Positions 10,445 through 21,123 of a stretch of DNA of 64,000 bases are shown here, piece after piece; positions within the stretch are counted from its first letter, which is position 1, and every line of letters begins with the position of its first letter. The notes under the pieces are model-generated. The model did no database searches. It had not been told where the DNA came from and saw only the letters and a program-made list of their open reading frames with translations. The stretch is from Akkermansiaceae bacterium (GTDB lineage: Bacteria > Verrucomicrobiota > Verrucomicrobiia > Verrucomicrobiales > Akkermansiaceae), in the NCBI GenBank assembly GCA_025363295.1, contig JANYEC010000085.1, forward strand, positions 1 to 64,000, in the 5' to 3' direction. The position numbers and the translations under genes were made by a program.

Positions 10445-11026
10445 TTAGCCTTCTGCTGACTCCACGCCTAGACGGCGGAGGGAATCAGCGAGGTGTTTGA
10501 GAGAGTGATGGAGTTTGTAGCCGACGTTACTAACACTGAGGCCGGTGCGTTGGCTGATTTGATCGTATTTGAGGCCTTCGTGGTATTTGAGGGCAATGAG
10601 TTGGCGATCCTCTTCGTGAAGTTCTGCGACCAGGAGCTGAAGGGTGCCCATGGCTTCCAGTTTACCAAGGGCTTGTTCAGGATCGGGCGATGGGCTTTCC
10701 CATTCACGACCGGTTTCGATAGATGTTTCACGTTTGTGATCGCGGAGGTGGTTGAGTGCGAGATTTCTAATAGATCGGAAAAGCCACGCGCGGGGATTGG
10801 TGACTTCGTCCCAATGTTGGTGGAGTCTGAGAAACGCCTCTTGGACGAGGTCCTCCGCCGTTTCCCGCTGTCCGACGAGTCCGTAGGCGTAGCGCATGAG
10901 TGGTGATTCTTCCGCAACGAAGACCTGCCGGAGTGTCGATTTTTCCTCCATGGGTCTTTGAAGCGTGATCACAGGCTTTCGTTGAGCGTCATCCGGGGAA
11001 CAGGCAGTGGCGGTTTGAATTTCCAT
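10445..11026 (-). CDS. ECF-type RNA polymerase sigma-70 factor
   Basis: Region 2 AEDLVQEAFLRLHQHWDEVTNPRAWLFRSIRNLALNHLRD; region 4 LIALKYHEGLKYDQISQRTGLSVSNVGYKLHHSLKHL. Confidence 0.93.
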   Translation of the reverse strand: MEIQTATACSPDDAQRKPVITLQRPMEEKSTLRQVFVAEESPLMRYAYGLVGQRETAEDLVQEAFLRLHQHWDEVTNPRAWLFRSIRNLALNHLRDHKRETSIETGREWESPSPDPEQALGKLEAMGTLQLLVAELHEEDRQLIALKYHEGLKYDQISQRTGLSVSNVGYKLHHSLKHLADSLRRLGVESAEG

Positions 11027-11189
11027 GAATCGACGGGTGCGTGGTCATGCATTCCATCTATGAAGACACGATGGGGGAAACTTCCTTAGAAAATAAATTT
11101 AGGGTAGCGGCGGGCCATCTGGAATCTCAAAAGTTTTGATTCTACAAAGGCACCTTTTCGAGAACTCGCTAGGACTTTTGAATGGGCAC

Positions 11190-11219
11190 AAAAAAGGCCC
11201 GGCCATTGCTGGCCGGGCC
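11190..11219 (-). terminator. Intrinsic terminator downstream of tkt
   Basis: ggcccggcca-ttgc-tggccgggcc, a perfect 10-bp stem (11196-11219), next to A6 on + (U-run on the minus transcript). Confidence 0.85.
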
Positions 11220-11245
11220 ATGGTTGAATCGGTGATCTGCGGGAA

Positions 11246-13222
11246 TTATTTCGCCGCAGCGATAATGTGTTCCTTGGTGATGCCGAGTTCCTTGAAAACG
11301 ACGTCTCCCGGTGCGCTCATGCCGAAGCGGTCAATTCCGAGCGCTTTGCCTTCGGTTCCGACGTATTTCCACCATAGATCGGTGACACCGGCCTCGATCG
11401 AAATGCGCTTAGTAACAGCCTTGGGCAGCACGCTTTCACGATACTCGGCGCTCTGACGATCAAAACGCTCGAAACAAGGCATGGACACTACGCGGACGCC
11501 ATCTCCCAGCTCAGCGGCAGCGGCCATCGCGTGTTGCAGCTCGGAACCGCTTCCTAGCAGAATAGTGGTGAGTGCGCCTGTTTCCTTGCGGGCAATGTAG
11601 CCACCGCGGAGCACCCCATCGCGGCGGAACTCGACGGACAACTCGTTCATTAACGGAATTGCTTGGCGTGTTAGAATGAGAGCGGTTGGTCCATCGGTGC
11701 GGCTCATCGCAGCCACGAATGCACCAGCGGTTTCCTCGGCATCGCCGGGGCGAACTACGTCGAGGTTAGGAATGACGCGGAGACCACTCACGGTTTCCAC
11801 CGGCTGATGAGTAGGTCCATCTTCACCCACGCCAACGGAGTCATGGGTGAAAATATAGGTCACTGGCAGACCGGATAGAGAAGCAAGGCGGATCGAGCCA
11901 CGCAGGTAGTCGGCGAAGACAAGGAAGGTCGCGCCGCTCGCACGGAACAGACCATCATAGGCGATGCCATTGCAGATCGCGCCCATCGCGTGCTCGCGAA
12001 TGCCGAACCAGATATTTCTACCCAGCGAATTGGAAGCGGAAAAATCACCGCCGTCCTTAATGTAGTTTTTGGTCGAGCCGAAAAGATCGGCGCTTCCGGT
12101 GAGGAATTGCGGCATCGCCTTCGCCACCGCATTAATAACCGTGGCTCCTGCGGAACGGGTGGCATCTTTATAATCTGCAGCGAAAGCCGGGATTTGCGAA
12201 GTGAGATCGAGCGGGACGGCGTTAGAGATACCCGCTGTTAGCTGAGAAGCGAGTGCCGGATTGGCGGCGGCCCATGCGTCGTACTTGGCTTGCCATGCTT
12301 CGAACACTCCTTTTGACGCTGCTTTTCTATCAGCGAAATAGGCGAGAGTTTCAGGAGAAACATAAAAATGCTCATCCGCCGGGAGGCCGAGACCGGCGCG
12401 GGCGGCATCGATGAATTTTGCCCCGCCTTCGCCATGGCCTTTTGCCGTGCCTGCGACTTCAGGAATTCCCTTTGCGATGAGAGTTTTCGCGATGATGACC
12501 TTGGGACGTCCGTTGTTGTTAGCTTTGGCAGTTTCAATCGCCGCAGCAATGGCCACAAGGTCGTGACCATCGATGGTGACCGCGTCCCAACGTTGTGAGG
12601 TGAAATATTGCTCGGCGTCTTCGCCCTGCGTGAATACCGCCATCGCATCAAGCGTCACGTCGTTAGAATCATAGATGAGAACGAGGTTATCGAGCCCGTT
12701 GTGGCCAGCGAATGCGATCGCCTCCTTTGCGACGCCTTCTTGAAGGCAACCATCGCCAAGAATGGCAAACACATGGTGATCGATGATCGTATGGTCGGCG
12801 GTGTTATAAAGCGCTGCGGCGCGTTTTCCCGAAAGCGCATAACCCACGGCATTGCCCACGCCTTGGCCGAGTGGGCCGGTGGTTGCTTCCACGCCGGGCG
12901 TTTCATGAAACTCTGGGTGCCCGGGTGTGATCGAATGCAGGCGGCGGAAATTTTTCAAATCCTCCCGAGAGACCGCATAACCTGCTAGATGTAGCCAACT
13001 GTAGATAAACATCGAGCCATGACCTGCAGAAAGCACGAAACGATCGCGGTTAAGCCACTTCGGTGCATCCGGGAAATAACGCAGAGACTCTCCAAACAGC
13101 ACTGCACCGATCTCGGCACAGCCCAGTGGGAGGCCCAGATGGCCGGAGTTACAGGCATGGACGGCATCCATGGCGAGGCCACGGGCTTCATTGGCGGCTT
13201 GCGCGAGTTGGTTCGTATTCAT
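11246..13222 (-). CDS. tkt: Transketolase
   Basis: [50 protein letters not shown]. Confidence 0.96.
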   Translation of the reverse strand: MNTNQLAQAANEARGLAMDAVHACNSGHLGLPLGCAEIGAVLFGESLRYFPDAPKWLNRDRFVLSAGHGSMFIYSWLHLAGYAVSREDLKNFRRLHSITPGHPEFHETPGVEATTGPLGQGVGNAVGYALSGKRAAALYNTADHTIIDHHVFAILGDGCLQEGVAKEAIAFAGHNGLDNLVLIYDSNDVTLDAMAVFTQGEDAEQYFTSQRWDAVTIDGHDLVAIAAAIETAKANNNGRPKVIIAKTLIAKGIPEVAGTAKGHGEGGAKFIDAARAGLGLPADEHFYVSPETLAYFADRKAASKGVFEAWQAKYDAWAAANPALASQLTAGISNAVPLDLTSQIPAFAADYKDATRSAGATVINAVAKAMPQFLTGSADLFGSTKNYIKDGGDFSASNSLGRNIWFGIREHAMGAICNGIAYDGLFRASGATFLVFADYLRGSIRLASLSGLPVTYIFTHDSVGVGEDGPTHQPVETVSGLRVIPNLDVVRPGDAEETAGAFVAAMSRTDGPTALILTRQAIPLMNELSVEFRRDGVLRGGYIARKETGALTTILLGSGSELQHAMAAAAELGDGVRVVSMPCFERFDRQSAEYRESVLPKAVTKRISIEAGVTDLWWKYVGTEGKALGIDRFGMSAPGDVVFKELGITKEHIIAAAK

Positions 13223-13431
13223 ATTCGTAGTAAAAACAGGGTGGCTTGTTGTGCCCCGATGAAAGGGCAGTTACCCTAGAAATCCACCCCCGCTTGACAA
13301 GCCAGTATTCAGGGTAATCACAGGAAACCCGTTCATTTCCACCATGATCCCGGCAGTCACGATTTTTTCCCTAAAAAAACCTTGCACAGTCTGAGCGATT
13401 GCGGTTCTTTTCCGCCCGCCTCACAGCACAC

Positions 13432-13506
13432 GACCCGTTCGTCTATCGGTTAGGACTCCAGGTTTTCATCCTGGCAAGAAGGGTTCGACTCCCTTACGGG
13501 TCGCCA
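13432..13506 (+). tRNA. tRNA-Glu (anticodon TTC), CCA encoded
   Basis: Acceptor gacccgt/acgggtc; anticodon stem ccagg/cctgg with loop ttTTCat; T-arm agggttcgactccct; terminal gcca. Confidence 0.95.
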
Positions 13507-13518
13507 ATTTAATCATCA

Positions 13519-13544
13519 GCCTCCGCCCCAAGCGGGGGCTTTTT
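13519..13544 (+). terminator. Intrinsic terminator after tRNA-Glu
   Basis: gcctccgc-cccaa-gcgggggc followed by a T-run. Confidence 0.75.
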
Positions 13545-13568
13545 AGTTTCTGAAAGTGTGAAACCCCA

Positions 13569-14342
13569 GTGACCGCCCTTCAAAAAGCCGAATCCATCCG
13601 AGCCCGCAAAGCCGGTCTCCCCATCGCAGCGCTGACCGCTTACGATTACCCGAGCGCCCGCCTACTCGATGAAAGCGGGATCGATGTTCTTCTCGTGGGC
13701 GACTCGCTCGGCATGGTCGTTTTGGGCTTCCCGGATACCACGCACGTCACTTTGGACCACATGCTTCATCACATCGCCGCCGTCGCCCGTGCGAAACCGC
13801 GCGCATTGATCGTAGGCGATTTCCCAATTCACACTTACGACACGCCTGCTCAAGCGCTAGAAACCGCCCGGTGCCTCGTCGCAGCAGGTGCAGAAGCGGT
13901 GAAACTCGAAGGCGGCACCCGCCAGGCGGAAAAGATTCGAGCCATCACCGGTGCGGGCATTCCCGTCATGGGGCACCTCGGCATGCTTCCCCAGCGCGTG
14001 CGAGAGGAGGGCGGCTATCGGAAAAAGGGCAAAACCCCCGAGCAAATCGAAGCCATCCGCGAAGGTGCCGACTCGATCATTCAAGCCGGCGTGTTTGCAA
14101 TCGTTTTCGAGTCCATCATTCCAGAAACTGCTAGACTCCTTTCCCAATCACTCGCCGTTCCCACCATCGGCATCGGTTGCGGTCAAAGTACCTGCGATGG
14201 TGAAGTGGCAGTTCTTACGGACCTGCTAGGTTCTTATCCATGGTTCGTGCCACCCTTCGCCAAACCCGAAGCAGAAGTAGCGTCAATCACCCGCGCCGCC
14301 GTGGCCAGTTACATTTCACGGGCCCAGCATATCGAAAGTTAG
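13569..14342 (+). CDS. panB: 3-methyl-2-oxobutanoate hydroxymethyltransferase
   Basis: ALTAYDYPSARLLDESGIDVLLVGDSLGMVVLGFPDTTHVTLDHM and GHLGMLPQRV; GTG start. Confidence 0.95.
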   Translation: MTALQKAESIRARKAGLPIAALTAYDYPSARLLDESGIDVLLVGDSLGMVVLGFPDTTHVTLDHMLHHIAAVARAKPRALIVGDFPIHTYDTPAQALETARCLVAAGAEAVKLEGGTRQAEKIRAITGAGIPVMGHLGMLPQRVREEGGYRKKGKTPEQIEAIREGADSIIQAGVFAIVFESIIPETARLLSQSLAVPTIGIGCGQSTCDGEVAVLTDLLGSYPWFVPPFAKPEAEVASITRAAVASYISRAQHIES

Positions 14343-14345
14343 ACC

Positions 14346-15431
14346 TTGCTGCTTTATCTACATATCCCCTTCTGCCATCGGATCTGCCCTTACTGCTCGT
14401 TTTACAAGCACACCCCTGGCGCCACTTCGATAGGAAGTTTTATCGATGCGCTCACGGAGGAGGCAAAACAACGCCTGATAGAAAAGCCGCGCACGATCTA
14501 TCTAGGCGGCGGCACGCCGAGCATGCTTTCACCCAGCCATCTCTCGCGACTCTTCACCGCTTTGCATGAGAAGATCGATTTCTCAAAACTTGATGAAGTC
14601 ACCTTGGAAGCAAACCCGGCGACCTTTGATGCGGCAAAAGCCAAGCTTTTCCGTGAACTTGGTGTGACTCGTGTCTCGCTCGGTATCCAATCCTTCGCAC
14701 CACATATTTTAGAAATTCTGGGCCGCGAGCACACCGTTGCGCAAGCCAGTGAATCTATCAGTATCCTCCGCGAGGCGGGTATTCCCTCGATCAATATTGA
14801 CCTAATGTTTTCCATCCCGGGCCAATCGAAGGCCGACTGGGAGGAAACCCTACAACACACCATCGCACTCAAACCGGATCACATTTCCGCGTATAATCTT
14901 ACTTACGAAGAAGACACGGTCTTTTTTGAATCCCTGCGCCGTGGCGAAATGCGCGAGAACGAGGACCATGACGCCGAGTTTTTCCATCTTGCCGATGAAC
15001 TGCTAGAAGCTGCGGGTTTCGATCATTACGAAACTTCAAATTACGCAAAACCCGCCCATCATTCCTCTCATAACCAAGGCTACTGGCGCGGCGAAGATTA
15101 TCTCGGACTCGGCCCGTCCGCCGTCTCTACCATCGATTCCGTCCGCTCGAAAAACATCCCTGACACCGCCCGCTACGTGACTCAAGTGCAATCGATCGGC
15201 CACGCCCTCCACGAATCCGAAAGCCTCGATGCAGAGGCTCGCCGCCTCGAAAGAATCGCGCTCGGCCTGCGGACAAAAGACGGCATTCTGATCTCACTCC
15301 TCAGCCCCGATGCACTCGCACGAGCCGGACATCTCGCAAATGAGGGACTGCTGCACTTTTCTAACGACAGAATCACCCTCATTCACCGAGGTCGTGCACT
15401 GGTCGATCCCATCGCATCGGAGCTGATCTAA
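14346..15431 (+). CDS. hemW: Radical SAM heme chaperone HemW-like (coproporphyrinogen III oxidase-like)
   Basis: LYLHIPFCHRICPYCSFYKH, YLGGGTPSML, VSLGIQSF, YNLTYEEDT; TTG start 3 nt after panB. Confidence 0.92.
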   Translation: MLLYLHIPFCHRICPYCSFYKHTPGATSIGSFIDALTEEAKQRLIEKPRTIYLGGGTPSMLSPSHLSRLFTALHEKIDFSKLDEVTLEANPATFDAAKAKLFRELGVTRVSLGIQSFAPHILEILGREHTVAQASESISILREAGIPSINIDLMFSIPGQSKADWEETLQHTIALKPDHISAYNLTYEEDTVFFESLRRGEMRENEDHDAEFFHLADELLEAAGFDHYETSNYAKPAHHSSHNQGYWRGEDYLGLGPSAVSTIDSVRSKNIPDTARYVTQVQSIGHALHESESLDAEARRLERIALGLRTKDGILISLLSPDALARAGHLANEGLLHFSNDRITLIHRGRALVDPIASELI

Positions 15432-15449
15432 TCATTCGGGAACAGAATC

Positions 15450-16667
15450 CTATTTCGAAAAAACCTTGATTGCAGCATCGATCACCGGATCCTGCCATGC
15501 TTCGATATTCTTCCGTTCTTCTGGCGCGAGTGTATTGATCCGACAGCGTTTTTGGAAATTCGTACGGCCCACATCATCGATGAGCACTGGCACATCCGGA
15601 GTAATCCCCTTCCGGTGCGGAGTTTTCCCGGATGGCGTATGGTAGGTCGCAATTGTTAGACGCAGCGCCGTTCCACCGCCCATGGGAATGATGTTCTGCA
15701 CCGAACCTTTCCCGTAGCTGAGTTCGCCCACGATCATTGCCCGCTTTAAATCCTGAAGCGCTCCCGCCGTCAATTCGGAGGCCGAGGCCGACATCCGGTT
15801 AAGCAGAATAACGACAGGATAGTCACGCTTCCGGCGCTGTCGTTCGGGTGTCTTCATCGGCTCAGCGGACTCCCCACCGCGGCCACGGGTGGTGACAACT
15901 GCGGTGTTAGGAGGCAGAAAGAGACCGAGAATTTTCACGGTTTCATGCAAATCGCCGCCGCCGTTTTCGCGCAGATCAAAAACCAATGACTTCATCCCCG
16001 CGTCTTCTAACTCATCAAGCGCCGCTTCCATTTCACGAGCGCAATTGTTACCAAACGATGCCAGCCTCACATAGCCGATCCCTCGCGGCTTATCCCAAAT
16101 TTTCGTCTCAACCACCGAGCGTTGCTCGACCATTCGATGCACCAGCGAAACCTCGAACGGCTGCGGTGCGGCCGGAGATTTTAGGAGCAATTTCGTCGTT
16201 TCTCCGGGTGCACGGCTTAAGGGCGCAAGCAATTCTGTAAATGCCACACCTGCCGTTTTTCTCCCATCAATCTCCAACAGCGCCGATCCAGGCAAAATGT
16301 TAGCAAGCGCCGCCGGACCCTGCGGAGAAATGTTAGTAACATAAGGACCATCATCACGCACCCCCAAAGCAAGACCTAACGAGGGCAGCTCAGGATTCAA
16401 ATCCGCATGCTCTCTCAACTGCGTGGCCATCTTCGGATGGATGAACGACGAATGCGGATCAAGGCTCGCTAACATCCCTTCGAGCGCATGATTCACGAGG
16501 CGATCATAAGCGAGCCGATCTACGTCGGGATGGCGCTTGCGCACCGCTTCCAAAACTTCCACGAAACGTTCGATCGCCGGATAGGCTGCCTCATCCGGAT
16601 CGGGCGGTAGCGGAGGCCCTGCGAAGACTGCGGTAGCGCTCACACAAAAGAGACAAACGAATTTCAT
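15450..16667 (-). CDS. S41 family C-terminal processing peptidase (PDZ plus TSPc)
   Basis: GMLASLDPHSSFI, PDZ GPAALANILPGSALLEIDG, MSASASELTAGALQDLKRAMIVGELSYGKGSVQ. Start placed at the signal-peptide Met (MKFVCLFCVSATAVFA) instead of the ORF-track start at 16865. Confidence 0.9.
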   Translation of the reverse strand: MKFVCLFCVSATAVFAGPPLPPDPDEAAYPAIERFVEVLEAVRKRHPDVDRLAYDRLVNHALEGMLASLDPHSSFIHPKMATQLREHADLNPELPSLGLALGVRDDGPYVTNISPQGPAALANILPGSALLEIDGRKTAGVAFTELLAPLSRAPGETTKLLLKSPAAPQPFEVSLVHRMVEQRSVVETKIWDKPRGIGYVRLASFGNNCAREMEAALDELEDAGMKSLVFDLRENGGGDLHETVKILGLFLPPNTAVVTTRGRGGESAEPMKTPERQRRKRDYPVVILLNRMSASASELTAGALQDLKRAMIVGELSYGKGSVQNIIPMGGGTALRLTIATYHTPSGKTPHRKGITPDVPVLIDDVGRTNFQKRCRINTLAPEERKNIEAWQDPVIDAAIKVFSK

Positions 16668-17049
16668 GAAGCAACAATTAACATCCTTGAAGCCGGGCGA
16701 CAGAGTAAAATCCAGTTTCCGAAAACTCTCAATTTGCATTTGTGAAGCCTTTTCTTTTTTCAAATTTCGGTTGCGGGAATACGCCTCAGGGGTAATCTGC
16801 ACGCGACTGCTGTGTACGACTAATTTGGTAGCTGGCCCGAACCGATATGATTGAACCGGGGTCATCTTCCGATGGACGATGTCATGCCTATTTAGGAAGA
16901 CGGAAAACCACCGGACGACCCCACTTATTGAGTTTACGGAACGTGGCTCACAGCGCCAAGGACGGCACAGCGGTTTTCTTTTTTTTGATGGGCGGGGCCC
17001 ATGGTAGTCCTTGCCTCATTTTATCGAGCGGGCCATCGTTCCCCACGTA

Positions 17050-17826
17050 ATGCGATTTGTGGTGCTTGGCAGTGGAAGTAGTGGAAATGCGGCGGTCATC
17101 GAATGCGGTGGGATGTGCCTGCTAATCGATGCCGGGTTGAGCGCGAAACAACTGTCACTGCGTCTCCGCCAGGTCGGGGTTGAGCCCGCTGGATTAGACG
17201 GTATCCTGTTAACTCACGAGCACGGTGATCACGTCAAAGGGCTCAAGATTTTTCTCAAGCAAAATCCCCTCCCCGTTTACACCACCGCCGCCACGGCCCG
17301 CGTTGTCCGCGAGGCAGGCATCGATGGCGGGCAATGGAAACTGTTTGAGGCAGGGCAAGCATTCTCAGTCGGCGGAGCGACGATCGAAACGTTCGCGATC
17401 CAACATGACGCCGTGGACCCGGTGGGCTTCGTCGTGGGCGATGACTCGCGGCGTCTGGGATTTCTATCCGATGCCGGGTTCGTGACTCGCAGCATGACCG
17501 AGCGCTTGCGCGGCTTGCGTGGGCTTTTCGTCGAGGCAAACTATGATGAAGCCCTGCTGGAAGCGGACACCAAACGCCCATGGTCGATCAAGCAACGCAT
17601 CAGCTCTCGTCATGGGCATTTATCTAACGGCCAAGTTACCGAATTGATCCGGGAAATCGCCCACCCCGCGCTCGGCCGTATTGTGTTAGGCCACTTGAGC
17701 TCGGATTGTAACACCCCTGAAATCATCCTTTCCTCTCTCCGCTCATGCCTCAGCGATGTCGGCCACGGACACATCGACCTTCACTGCGCCTGCCAGCACG
17801 AGCCATCCGCATGGTTTGATCTTTAA
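17050..17826 (+). CDS. MBL-fold metallo-hydrolase (YycJ/WalJ-like)
   Basis: MRFVVLGSGSSGNAAVIECGGMCLLIDAG, LTHEHGDHVKGL, ILGHLSSDCNTPE-like C-terminus. Start placed at Met 14 of the ORF-track entry. Confidence 0.88.
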   Translation: MRFVVLGSGSSGNAAVIECGGMCLLIDAGLSAKQLSLRLRQVGVEPAGLDGILLTHEHGDHVKGLKIFLKQNPLPVYTTAATARVVREAGIDGGQWKLFEAGQAFSVGGATIETFAIQHDAVDPVGFVVGDDSRRLGFLSDAGFVTRSMTERLRGLRGLFVEANYDEALLEADTKRPWSIKQRISSRHGHLSNGQVTELIREIAHPALGRIVLGHLSSDCNTPEIILSSLRSCLSDVGHGHIDLHCACQHEPSAWFDL

Positions 17827-18018
17827 GCGGTGAAACGTGCGAAGGATTGAGACCTTTTGTTAGGAAATATGCTGAAAGTCATTTCCGATGGTAGGTGGCA
17901 TAGTGCAAATGGTTTACCGCTCGCCCGTGTGTGCGTGAAATCAGAAAGCCGCCCCGTGTGAAAAATGCACGTGCTGTATCTCTATTCTATACATTCATGA
18001 ATTCCGATCATGAGTGAG

Positions 18019-18030
18019 GCTCAATCAATT
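18019..18030 (+). promoter_or_regulatory. Candidate operator: 12-mer GCTCAATCAATT upstream of the NrtA-like gene
   Basis: Exact 12-mer recurs in opposite orientation upstream of nirA (19261-19272). Confidence 0.35.
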
Positions 18031-18087
18031 TAATTCCATTTCCACGCAATCTTTAAAATTGGCATTCAAAAAGCTTAAGGAGTCCAA

Positions 18088-19149
18088 ATGGTCGCCCTTA
18101 ACTCGCAGTTTTCAGGACATTCCGCAATCCGCTTAGGCTTTGTGCCGTTGAGTGACTGCGCGCCGCTAGCGGTGGCGAAGGAGACAGGGATTTTCGAGCG
18201 TTACGGCCTGAATGTGGAGCTTTCTCGCGAACTGGGCTGGGCGAGTGTGCGGGACAAAATGATTTTCGGCCATTTGGATGCAGCGCAGTCCATTGCAGGG
18301 ATCGCTCTGGCCTTGGGCTTGGGTTTCAATGAAATGCGCTGTGAGGTCGCGGTTCCGCTGATTCTCAGTCTGCACGGGAATGCCATCACGATTTCCACCG
18401 AAATGGGCCCGGAAAAGATCGGACGCGGTGAAAAGCTCGGTGCTTACCTGAGCCACTCCTGGAAAAAGGAACGGCCTTTCACGATGGCCGTCACCCACCG
18501 TTATTCATCGCACTTTTCGCTTCTGCAAAGCTGGCTGAAACGCAGCGGTATCACCTCTAACGATGACGTGGAAATCATCTTTTTGCCGCCGCCCCTGATG
18601 CCACGGCATTTGAAAGCCGGCCACATCGACGGCTACTGCGTGGGCGAGCCTTGGAATTCCGAGTCCATCATGGCCGGAACCGGCTGGTGCCCGGTGACCT
18701 CCGCAGATATCTCACGCGGCCACCCTGAAAAAATTCTGCTGCTTTCAGGAAATTTCCTCCGCGAAAGAAAAGAAGAAACCATCGCGCTCTCCGCCGCTCT
18801 GCTAGAATCGTGCCACCTCTGTCAGCAAGCAGATTTCCGCGACGACTTGGTAAAAATTCTCGCCCGCAAAGAATACACCGGAGCGGCGATTGAAGTTCTC
18901 AATAACAGTCTCGGAGCGGTTTTCAACTCAGGGGTCGATCACACGAACGCCTCTTCATTTCACGTCTTTCACGGCAATTCGCTCAACCGCCCCTCCGTGG
19001 ATAAGGCGTCCTGGGTGCTAGCGGGCATGCGGAACGCCGGCATTATCCCAGATGGCACCTGCGGCTCTCTATCAAGAATCTATCGAGAAGATCTCTATCA
19101 TTCCGCTGAGCAGTTGCTCGTCGAGGCGAAGTCCCCGGCCATGGCGTAA
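18088..19149 (+). CDS. CmpA/NrtA-family substrate-binding-like protein, no obvious signal peptide
   Basis: IRLGFVPLSDCAPLAVAKETGIFERYGLNVELSRELGWASVRDKMIFGHLDAAQ. Confidence 0.85.
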   Translation: MVALNSQFSGHSAIRLGFVPLSDCAPLAVAKETGIFERYGLNVELSRELGWASVRDKMIFGHLDAAQSIAGIALALGLGFNEMRCEVAVPLILSLHGNAITISTEMGPEKIGRGEKLGAYLSHSWKKERPFTMAVTHRYSSHFSLLQSWLKRSGITSNDDVEIIFLPPPLMPRHLKAGHIDGYCVGEPWNSESIMAGTGWCPVTSADISRGHPEKILLLSGNFLRERKEETIALSAALLESCHLCQQADFRDDLVKILARKEYTGAAIEVLNNSLGAVFNSGVDHTNASSFHVFHGNSLNRPSVDKASWVLAGMRNAGIIPDGTCGSLSRIYREDLYHSAEQLLVEAKSPAMA

Positions 19150-19218
19150 ATTCTGTATCCTAGATTGAAATAATCGTGACAGGTATTTGCCTGCACTTTT
19201 CTCAGGATTTGTGGCAAT

Positions 19219-19228
19219 GGGGGGGGGG
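19219..19228. repeat. G10 homopolymer upstream of nirA
   Basis: gtggcaatGGGGGGGGGGctt read directly. Confidence 0.85.
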
Positions 19229-19249
19229 CTTATCAGTTTCGCTCATGCG

Positions 19250-19275
19250 CGTGATGTCTCAATTGATTGAGCATC
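19250..19275. promoter_or_regulatory. Candidate dyad operator upstream of nirA
   Basis: gatgtctcaattgattgagcatc: ctcaat/attgag flanked by gatg/catc; contains the 12-mer shared with 18019-18030. Confidence 0.4.
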
Positions 19276-19337
19276 CCAGAGACCTGCGAGTCCGTGGCAT
19301 GCCAGTTGCTATTTGAAGTGAAACCAATCTCATTTTC

Positions 19338-21104
19338 ATGGTAGATTTCAACAACTCAGGTTTTACCGAGGATCAAACTTCGTATCTGTCCGGCTTCGTC
19401 TCGGGCATTCTACAAGCTCGCGACCTTCCCTTCCTCGGGCAGGACGCGCAAAGTCGTTTCACCCACGAGCCGTCCAAAGCCATCGAAACCGTATTCGGCA
19501 CACCCATCGATGATCTCTGCCGCGAAGAAGTCATCAAGCATGAGCAAAACGGCCTCGATTGCTACGATGCCATCCTCGCGAACGCGGAAACGAACAGCTT
19601 TCCCACCGATGGCGACGTTTTCCGCTACAAGTTTCACGGCTTGTTTTTCGTCACTCCGGCGCAGGAAAGTTTCATGCTGCGCTGTCGAATTGCCGGTGGG
19701 GCTCTCAGCACCTATCAGTTTCGAGGCCTAGCAGAAATCGCCGCCGACTGGGGCCCCGGCCACACTGATCTAACCACTCGTGCCAACCTTCAAGTCCGCG
19801 AAATCATGCCAGAAAACTGTCCGGCGATCCTGATGAAACTTAGCGAACTTGGCCTCACCTCCCAGGGATCCGGCGCTGACAATGTCCGCAACATCACCGC
19901 CACTCCCACCACCGGATTTGATCCCACGGAGCTCATGGATGTCATGCCCTACGCGCGGGCAATGCACCATTATATTCTTAAAAACCGAGATCTCTACGGG
20001 CTACCACGTAAGTTTAACATCTCTTATGATTCTGGCGGGAAAATCTCCAGCTGCACCGATACCAATGACATCGGTTTCTACGCGGTGAAAGTCGGACCTA
20101 ACGAAAATGGCATCGTACCCGGTGTCTATTTTCGCATGCAACTCTGCGGCATCACCGGGCATCAACAATTCGCCACGGATTGTGGCCTGCTACTCACCCC
20201 TGCTGAAACCGTGCCCGTGGCGGCAGCTTCAATGCGTGTGTTCATCGAAAACGGCGACCGCACAAACCGCAGGAAAGCCCGCCTCAAGTACCTCGTCGAT
20301 GACTGGGGAATCGAAAAAATGCTAGAGGAAACCGCCAAGAAACTCACCTTCCCTCTGCGTTATTTTCCGTTAGACAGCTGCGAACCGTCCGCCCCGAAGT
20401 CCAAGCACGGGCACCTAGGCATCCATCCGCAATCGGACGGCAAACATTACATCGGCGTGCTCACCCCGGTGGGACGTATGTCCGTCGCGCAGATGCTCGC
20501 TCTAGCAGACGTCGCAGATCAATTCGGTCGCGGAGAAATCCGGCTAACCGTCTGGCAGAATCTCATCATTCCAGGTATCGCTGAGGATAACCTCCAAGCC
20601 GCCATCACCGCCATCCAGGCAGCCGGCCTCGATCATCGAAACAACACGCTCACCGGCGGCCTCATCGCCTGCACTGGCAGCAAAGGTTGCAAGTTCGCCG
20701 CCGCCGATACCAAGGGCCAAGCCATTGCACTCGGCAAGCATCTCTCCGCGAAAATGATCCTCGATCAGCCCGTAAACATTCACCTAACTGGCTGTCAGAA
20801 CTCCTGCGCCCAACATTACATTGGCGATATCGGCATGATGGGCACCCGCGTGAAAATCGAGGACGGCTCGACCGTGGATGGTTACACCATCGTGCTTGGC
20901 GGAGGAGTCGACGACACCCAAGCAATCGCTCGGGAAATTTGGAAATCCGTCCGTGCCGATGAAATGCCCGCGCTCATCGAGCAAATCCTCGTCACGTATC
21001 TGCGTGACCGGAATGAGGAAGAAACGTTCGCTCAATTTACTAACCGCCACACCCCGGAGCAACTCATTCATCTTTGCGATCCCGCGAAGACCGCCGCCGC
21101 CTGA
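19338..21104 (+). CDS. nirA: Ferredoxin-type nitrite/sulfite reductase (NirA-like)
   Basis: [43 protein letters not shown], siroheme/4Fe-4S motif [16 protein letters not shown]. Confidence 0.9.
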   Translation: MVDFNNSGFTEDQTSYLSGFVSGILQARDLPFLGQDAQSRFTHEPSKAIETVFGTPIDDLCREEVIKHEQNGLDCYDAILANAETNSFPTDGDVFRYKFHGLFFVTPAQESFMLRCRIAGGALSTYQFRGLAEIAADWGPGHTDLTTRANLQVREIMPENCPAILMKLSELGLTSQGSGADNVRNITATPTTGFDPTELMDVMPYARAMHHYILKNRDLYGLPRKFNISYDSGGKISSCTDTNDIGFYAVKVGPNENGIVPGVYFRMQLCGITGHQQFATDCGLLLTPAETVPVAAASMRVFIENGDRTNRRKARLKYLVDDWGIEKMLEETAKKLTFPLRYFPLDSCEPSAPKSKHGHLGIHPQSDGKHYIGVLTPVGRMSVAQMLALADVADQFGRGEIRLTVWQNLIIPGIAEDNLQAAITAIQAAGLDHRNNTLTGGLIACTGSKGCKFAAADTKGQAIALGKHLSAKMILDQPVNIHLTGCQNSCAQHYIGDIGMMGTRVKIEDGSTVDGYTIVLGGGVDDTQAIAREIWKSVRADEMPALIEQILVTYLRDRNEEETFAQFTNRHTPEQLIHLCDPAKTAAA

Positions 21105-21123
21105 CCCAACATTCACTGAACTC

